Source: Dipteronia dyeriana (Eukaryota; Streptophyta; Magnoliopsida; Sapindales; Sapindaceae). Taken from it: a stretch of DNA of 64,000 bases. The notes below the pieces were generated by a model, which searched no databases, had not been told where the DNA came from, and saw only the letters and a list, made by a program, of their open reading frames with translations. Position 1 is the first letter of the stretch. Every line of letters begins with the position of its first letter. This document shows positions 58,222 through 64,000 of the stretch, one piece after another. The stretch spans positions 52,986,597 through 53,050,596 of the forward strand of contig CM065303.1 of NCBI GenBank assembly GCA_032871835.1, written 5' to 3'. A program made the translations under genes and the position numbers.

Positions 58222-60571
58222 TGTTAGGTTTTAGATTTGTGTTGGCTTGATTCCATAACAAAACGCTTTTTGTTTGTATTGCTTAGTTGCTTAGATGGTT
58301 CGTGATTAGATCGATCTTCAATGATGGAAAGCGACTTCATATGCAAAGTTCATCTTCAAGAGGATATATGCTTACTTGGATGCTACGGTATCAAGATTAT
58401 TCCTCCTCTTGCAAGGCGTAGACGCACACACACACACAATTCAATCATATGAGTCCCTACTTAGTTGTGCATCATTAAATGCGCACACACACACACACAA
58501 TTCATTTATATGTGTATCTGCTTAGTTGTGCATCATTAAATGCACACACATACACAATTCATACATTTGTGTCCCTGCATCGTAGCGCATCATTTGGTAT
58601 AACACTTTCACACACTTGAAGTTGAATGCTCATGCATTGGTATGAAAGTAACATGTTTTGGAAAATGCATGATTGGAGACTATCTCTATATAGTTTTCAT
58701 TCTTGTGTGAAATGTGTTTGTTTGTTTATATATTTGTATAACATGGATCTTGAACTTTATTTTAGTCTTAGATTGTTCATGATTGAGTTTCGGTCATTTC
58801 GGTTACTCATTCTATTGATTTCAAGTTCTAAGTCAAAAGATACTACTCTTTCAACTCATGTTGCATACATTATCTTTGTCTTCATATATCGAGTCAAATT
58901 ATTATTTTTTGGGTTGAGTATCTTATATGTCCATGTTTGTGAGGGAGTCCCGGTTCGTAATCTTCAAACGGATTCAAATTCGGAGTTCGAAAGCCAAAGA
59001 AAGGTAGAAGAACGCGAGGGGAGCGCAAGGGGTGAGGTGCGATGGCTTAAGCCATCACCATGCACCAACCCGAGATGGCGCGTGGCCATCTCGGCCCCAA
59101 GAGTGTTCTGCCCCGAGATGCCCATGCGCCATCTCCGGGAGACACTAAAGAAGAGGGGCAAAAATTTCTTTTGGCTTTTCACTCTTTATAACCTCTCCTT
59201 CCCTCTCATTCATTATAAGTTGAGAAAAACGAATTTGAAGAACAAGTAAAGAAATTTTCACTCAACATTTTGATTTTTGTTTTTGTGATAACTTCTTCAT
59301 TTCAACTTCGAATCACTTGATTCAAAAACCGATTTTGAGTGTCTTGAAGAGATATACAAACCCCAATTATTTCCAGAACCAAAGGACGTCTATATATTTC
59401 GTTGTGATAAGATCTTCAGTTCGTGATTTTCATCCTTGTTGGTAAAATCATCATCTTCTTAGTTTTCTTCTTAGATCTTCTTATTGATTGATGTCTTTTG
59501 ATTAAGAAGCATGAATAAGATGATTTTTATATCATTTTGTGGTTTTTTGATTTGATTTTCAAGTTTAGCTAGATTTTGATATATTGAATGATTTATGCTA
59601 AACTTGATAAACATGAAATTGTGTCTAGAAATCTTTTGTTCTTATGCTTGATTGACTATTTCTAGATTTAATTTCATTTTCTAAGAACTAGGTCTACATC
59701 AATTGATATATTCATTTCATTGATTTGGTTCTTAGCTGATAACATGCTTAGGTTGCCTAGATACATTTGTGATTGTTCTTTGAAAGCATAATCTAGCTAT
59801 CTAGTTGCATGTCCATAGAATTTGTTGATCATCATTTTCTATGTTGAGTTCTTGTTTGTGTTTTGCTTTCATGATCACTTAGAAGCCTTGTGAAAAGGTA
59901 GAAAGTCTCATACCTTAGAGTGATTCTTTGATTTGAGCAATTGTAAGTTTTAGCTAGAGTCGGGAGGACTTGGATAGCTAAGCAAGTGGAAGTCTCGACA
60001 AGAGGTGTGAAACCTAGCTTTGTTGAGCAAAGAAGTCTTGGCAAGAGGTGTGAAGCCTCGGATTGTCAAGCAAGGAAGTCTTGGCTAAAGGTGTGAAGCC
60101 TTGGATAGTCAAGCAAGAAGTCTTGCCTAGGGTCGAGAGGATCCGGATAGGTGAGCAAGAAATCTTCCTAGAGACAGGGGGTCTTGGATAGGAAGTCGGC
60201 TTAGTAGATCACTAGGTTCAAGATAGAGTGAGAGTGAGAGCTTATAGAGGATGTGTGATTGCTTGAGAGTGTAACTCTATTTGAAATAGTGGATTTGCTT
60301 TTACCAGTGGTTGTGGTATCAACCCGTGGATGTTTCCTCTTAGGAGGTTTTACCACGTAAATATCTTGTGGTTATTTTTAGCATCTTTAATTTCTTCACT
60401 GAGTTTATTTGTGTTGCTTGAACATTTCCTTTGTCATATATCATTTTATATATTATACTAAGTGTTGTATAAGATTGCTTGTGTTTTTAAAGAAGATTAA
60501 AATTTGAGCATATACCTATTCACCCCCCATCTAGGTATATTTTACACTATAATTGGTTAAGGGAATTTACA
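58222..60571 (+). repeat. Element D 3' LTR (2.35 kb)
   Basis: It matches the 5' LTR closely and ends GGGAATTTACA. It keeps a perfect palindrome CCGAGATGGC, loop GCGTG, GCCATCTCGG (59070-59094), the GATGGCTTAAGCCATC palindrome (59041-59056) and CTTTATAACC (about 59184). Frames such as 58626-59249 are not genes. Confidence 0.9.
59041..59094. promoter_or_regulatory. Palindrome pair in D 3' LTR
   Basis: GATGGCTTAAGCCATC (fully palindromic, 16 bp) is followed 13 bp later by the stem-loop CCGAGATGGC, GCGTG, GCCATCTCGG. The predicted TATA box lies about 90 bp downstream. Confidence 0.85.
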
Positions 60572-60576
60572 TGCAT

Positions 60577-60846
60577 GTATTTTGGGGGAGACATGTGTAT
60601 CCATTTGAACTTCATTGACATTTATCTAAATATCTTGCCATATTTTTATGTTTATCTTGTTTATGATTTTTGTGTCAAGTTATTTTTAGGTAGTGACAAA
60701 AGAAGACTACATGGAAGAATTTAAGACTTGATGAAGAGTAGTGCAAGGGATCTAACTCATTGTAATGTGAGGGTGTGATTTTGTGACCAATCTTCATTTT
60801 GTATGTTTTAGTATATGTATAGGTGTTTTGACATAGAATTTGCCAA
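60577..60846 (+). other. Element B non-coding sequence after the D insertion
   Basis: No gene. It resembles the sequence after ORF2 in F (ATTTTGGGGGAGACATGTGTAT, then GGTGTGATTTTGTGAC and GTGTTTTGACATAGAATTTGCC) and leads to the polypurine tract. Confidence 0.7.
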
Positions 60847-60856
60847 ATGGGGAGAT
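60847..60856 (+). promoter_or_regulatory. Element B polypurine tract
   Basis: ATGGGGAGAT immediately before the 3' LTR of B, weakened relative to the tracts of D and G. Confidence 0.65.
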
Positions 60857-63341
60857 TTTTAGGTTTTTGAATCTTATGTTGGCAAAATTCTATATCAAAA
60901 CAATATTTTCTTAGTATTGATTAGTTGTCTAGGATTATAGATCATCAAGCTTCAAGGAAGATTGGACAACAATTCAAGCAAAGTGATGGCTACAAGAGGA
61001 ACAAAGCTTCATTGCTTAGCTAAAGGTATATTGAGACCTCTTTCCTCTTGCAAGGCCTAAGCACACACACAAATATCATACATTGTGTCCCTGCATGGTT
61101 GTGTAAAAAAAATTTGATAAGACACATGCACATATTTATTCATGTATACACATGCATTAGTTCTAAAGGTGACAAACTTTAAGAAATTACATGTTATAGA
61201 CTATCTCTAGGTAATAGCATACTTATGTGTTTCCGTGTTCATTTTATTGTGTTTGTATGATATTGAACTTGAATTTGTGCCTATAATATTTTGAATTGAG
61301 TTCCTGTAATTTCGGTTACTCATTCATTAAGTTTCAAGTTCAAATTAAGAAGTTAATTAGAAATTTTTCATGATTTTATCGTGCATGGTTTTCATCTCTG
61401 ATATTCAAGATTGAATTCCATATTTAAAAAAAACGTTTTCCTGAAGTATTTTATACAAGAGAAAATATATGTTCGTAATCTAAAAATGAATTCAAAATCG
61501 GAGTTTGGAGGGCGAAGATATGGCTAAAGAAGAGACAACCCCCTTTTCTCGTGGAGGCACGTGGACTTCCACGGGAAAGGAGGTCCTCTGCCCCCTGGAG
61601 GGCTACGCCCCTCCACGAGATGCAGAGTTGTCCCCCTCCCACTAGTCTTTCATTTCCCTCTATAACTTTCCCTTTAAATATCTCATTTCCCTTTCATTCT
61701 TTTCCAAGAAGAAAAATTTGAAAAACTTATGCAGAAATTTCCCTCCAACTATCCTATCTTCCAAACACCATATCTTTTTCATTCAGAGGCTGATTTGAGT
61801 GATTCAGATTATGATTTTTTGTCTACCAATACTTATCCTTTCCACAAGAGTTTGGAGCAATTTAATTGAGTTTTCTAGTAATTTCACACATAAAAACAGG
61901 ACTGTACAGTTTTCACTTAAGGTAATGATTTCTCTTTTGCTTTTTGAGCTATAAATCTTCAATTACCTTGGGTTTTCTTCTTCAATACTTGTATGTATAT
62001 TGTGTTTAATTTTATTAGAGTTTTGGACTCTGTAGAAGCTTGATTGAGCTTTGATTGAATCTTACATATTGAGTTAGGTTTTTGTAAAGCCTATGTTTTC
62101 ACATGGTTGTGTTTTGTATTGTGCTTTTAGGACTATTTTGAGCTTTGATTAACTGATTTTAATCTCTACATGTGCTAGATCTTTTATTGGACCATTTTGA
62201 TGATTAGCACAATTTTATGTATACTTAGAGCGTTATATGTTCTATATTTCTTACTAGGAATTCTATTGATCATATGTTATGAATATAGTATGATTTTTGC
62301 TTGATACTGAATCTTGTTTATGTGCTTAAATGACTATTATTGATTCAAGGTTTAGTGACATGAATAAACCTAGAAGCTAAATTTGTTTTGGTGTTTTCAC
62401 ATTTTCTAGATTTGTTATTCATGCATAGTAACTAGACATATTTGGTTTGTGAACTTTTATGCATAAGTCTAGTCCCATAGGATGTGTTGATCATCATATT
62501 CTACGTTGTGTGCTTGTTTACGTTTTGCACTCATGATCACATAGGAGGCCTTATGAAATGGTTAGAAGTCACATTCGTTAGAATGATTCTTGGTTTGTGT
62601 ATTGGAAGTCACATATTAGAGAGGAGATCTTCAATTTGTGCATAATGTCTTAGCTAGGATCGTGGTGATCTGGATGGCTAAGCGTGGAAGTCTCATATTG
62701 AAGAGAGGTTCTTCAATTTGAGCATGGAAGTACCATTTTGGAGAGGTGATCTTTAATTTACACATGAAGCCTTGACTAGAATCGGGGTGATCCGGATAGT
62801 TAAGCAAGGTGGCATCTCTTTCATTGTGTAAGGTTGAAAGGTAGATTTCTAGGTGAAGTTGGTCACTTAAGAGATTATATTTTTACTAGTGAAAGGTGTT
62901 TACCGGTGGTTGTGGTATCAACTCGTGGATGTTTTTCTTTTCGAAGGTTTTACCACGTAAATATCCTTGTGTTGTTTTTCTCTATCCCTATCTCTTGATA
63001 TTTGTATATGTGTTGATATATATCTTACTTGATATTGATATATATCTTGTTTGATATACTTGTAATTAGCATTCATTTTATGTCAAGATTTGAACTTGTT
63101 AAAGGCTTTTGTTTAAATAGCCTAGTTTGTATCACATGCAAGTTGTTATCAATATTGACTTTGTTTGATCAAGAATATCTTTATTGAATTGATTTTATTT
63201 GTGTTTGATTAATAAATAATGTGATAAAGCTATCTAGAGGGACAAACATAAGTTTGTTTTAAGGGAATGAAAAAGGTGTACTAACTTATTCACCCTTCCT
63301 CTACGTTAGCTTAAAGCAAATTAACCGTGTTTGTATTTTCA
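60857..63341 (+). repeat. Element B 3' LTR (2.49 kb, uninterrupted)
   Basis: The start is TTTTAGGTTTTTGAAT (TG mutated to TT) and the end GTATTTTCA. This copy shows what the 5' LTR looked like before C: the palindrome TCGTGGAGG...CTTCCACGGGA (about 61547-61574) flows directly into AAGGAGGTCCTCTGCC. CTATAAC at about 61660 is the likely TATA box. Confidence 0.9.
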
Positions 63342-63346
63342 ATTGA

Positions 63347-64000
63347 TTTTGGGAAGAGAACACTAAAAGGATTTTGTATGCAATCAATGTGGAAATTGTG
63401 GGCATGAGACATAGAGTTGTCCTTTAAGAATAGAATTACCAGAACACTACAATCCAGAACCAATGCGCAAACCGTGTGGAGATTTCTACATTATAGGGCC
63501 GAACTACGAGCCATATAATAATTCTTACAACCCGGATTGGAGGAATCATCAAGACTTAGGGAGCTACAATCAAGTCAATACATATGATCAACCTATCTCC
63601 ACATACCAACCAATGACCAAATCATTTGAAGAAGAGATAAGAGAGTTTCTGCACGCTTCACAATGGACAAATAAGAAATGGAAATCAATTCAAGCTTCTC
63701 AGTAAAAGACTCAAGTCTACATATAAGAGAAAAAGCAAAAGTGGCGACAACAAGAGCAGGAAAGGCAAGTTTTGATGAGAAGAATCGAAGCGTATGTTGA
63801 GACAATTGTTGAAGCTAATTTTTTTTTGAATGAATGATAATTTCCCGAATCAACTTGAGCAAGAAGATACTACTATCACCCATTAGAGTGGTGAGATTGT
63901 CGACAATGAAACTATTCATGATTTTGTTGATGATTGATTCGGTGTTACAAATGAAGAGTTGGAGAAGAAGGAGATGCATATAGAAGTGAAGGAACAGAAA
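63347..64000 (+). pseudogene. Gypsy element E gag, C-terminal piece
   Basis: It continues the frame interrupted at 16768. A knuckle CNQCGNCGHET...CP (one stop inside) is followed by PEHYNPEP, YEPYNNSYNPDWRNHQDLG, a phrase typical of Tat/Athila-type gypsy gags, and EEIREFLHASQ. A stop at 63703-63705 and another near 63835 interrupt it. The sequence remains gag-like to the window end (EELEKKE-type acidic tail). Protease and RT would lie outside the window. Confidence 0.65.

Larger units (their letters stand above)
51525..60571 (+). mobile_element. Element D: pol-less LTR retrotransposon lacking ORF2
   Basis: Complete LTR pair (51525-53856 and 58222-60571), PBS, polypurine tract and a perfect TGCAT duplication (51520-51524 and 60572-60576). 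The 4.4-kb interior contains a gag whose capsid core is missing, plus non-coding sequence; both pol and ORF2 are absent. LTRs are closely similar, so it is a fairly young insertion in B. LTR content (palindrome, 43-bp array) links it to A and F. Confidence 0.9.
16769..63341 (+). mobile_element. Element B: pol-less LTR retrotransposon hosting C, F, G and D
   Basis: The 5' LTR is 16769-17511 plus 46006-47783 (split by C). Internal sequence is 47784-51524 plus 60577-60856 (split by D), and the 3' LTR is 60857-63341. Flanks GTTGA and ATTGA fit a 5-bp target duplication with one change, inside the gag of E. The content is a damaged gag with a coiled coil and two knuckles, long non-coding sequence and the first 60 or so codons of ORF2. 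No pol is present. The two LTRs match well either side of the C insertion, which proves the split. Confidence 0.85.

Noticed and set aside
58626..59249. 207-codon open frame, also present in part at 51931-52473
   Set aside because: It is LTR sequence of element D covering promoter and palindrome; the 5' LTR copy has a different stop, and there is no domain resemblance.
1..64000. Host protein-coding genes, tRNA or rRNA genes
   Set aside because: None recognised on either strand; every frame with family features belongs to a transposable element.

Overview
This window is plant nuclear DNA, AT-rich and made almost entirely of transposable elements. I see no host gene, tRNA, rRNA or CRISPR array. 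The evidence for a flowering plant with a large, repeat-rich genome is Ty1/copia elements of SIRE/Maximus type primed by initiator tRNA-Met, Ty3/gypsy Tat/Athila-like pieces, a plant hAT transposase tail, and a plant-specific transposon domain (PF20167-like). The species cannot be told from this sequence alone.

Layout from the left. 1-1325: 3' part of a decayed hAT transposon (minus). 1440-2675: non-coding sequence resembling the 3' untranslated region of a Tat/Athila gypsy element. 2676-10986: element A (minus), a pol-less LTR element with gag and a second ORF. 10987-12251: gypsy LTR-like and reverse transcriptase remnants. 12581-about 14890: a lone truncated LTR (H). 14890-16768: gypsy LTR pieces, a primer-binding site and the start of a gypsy gag (element E). 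From 16769 to 63341 lies one nested block, after which the E gag resumes to the window end.

The nest, read from the inside out: G (24852-34574, autonomous copia, plus) sits in the gag of F (22053-41069, pol-less, plus). F sits in the pol of C (17512-46000, autonomous copia, minus). C sits in the 5' LTR of B (16769-63341, pol-less, plus), and B sits in the gag of E. D (51525-60571, pol-less, plus) is a separate insertion near the 3' end of B. Target-site duplications can be read at each step: GCCTA/ACCTA for G, CATCT/CATAT for F, GGAAA for C, GTTGA/ATTGA for B and TGCAT for D.

Two element types interact. C and G share one family, with LTRs of about 1.55-1.6 kb and a gag-pol with protease, integrase, RT and RNase H. 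They could have supplied enzymes. A, B, D and F have LTRs of 2.3-2.6 kb, a gag with two distant zinc knuckles and no pol. A, B and F also carry a separate downstream ORF2 with a PF20167-like plant transposon domain. The pol-less elements share PBS and polypurine-tract type with C and G, so trans-mobilisation by SIRE-type partners is the simplest reading. Every coding region carries stops or frameshifts; G is the least damaged. The most interesting non-coding signal is a palindrome upstream of the promoter TATA in the pol-less LTRs, whose loop is nearly constant while its stem differs between families.
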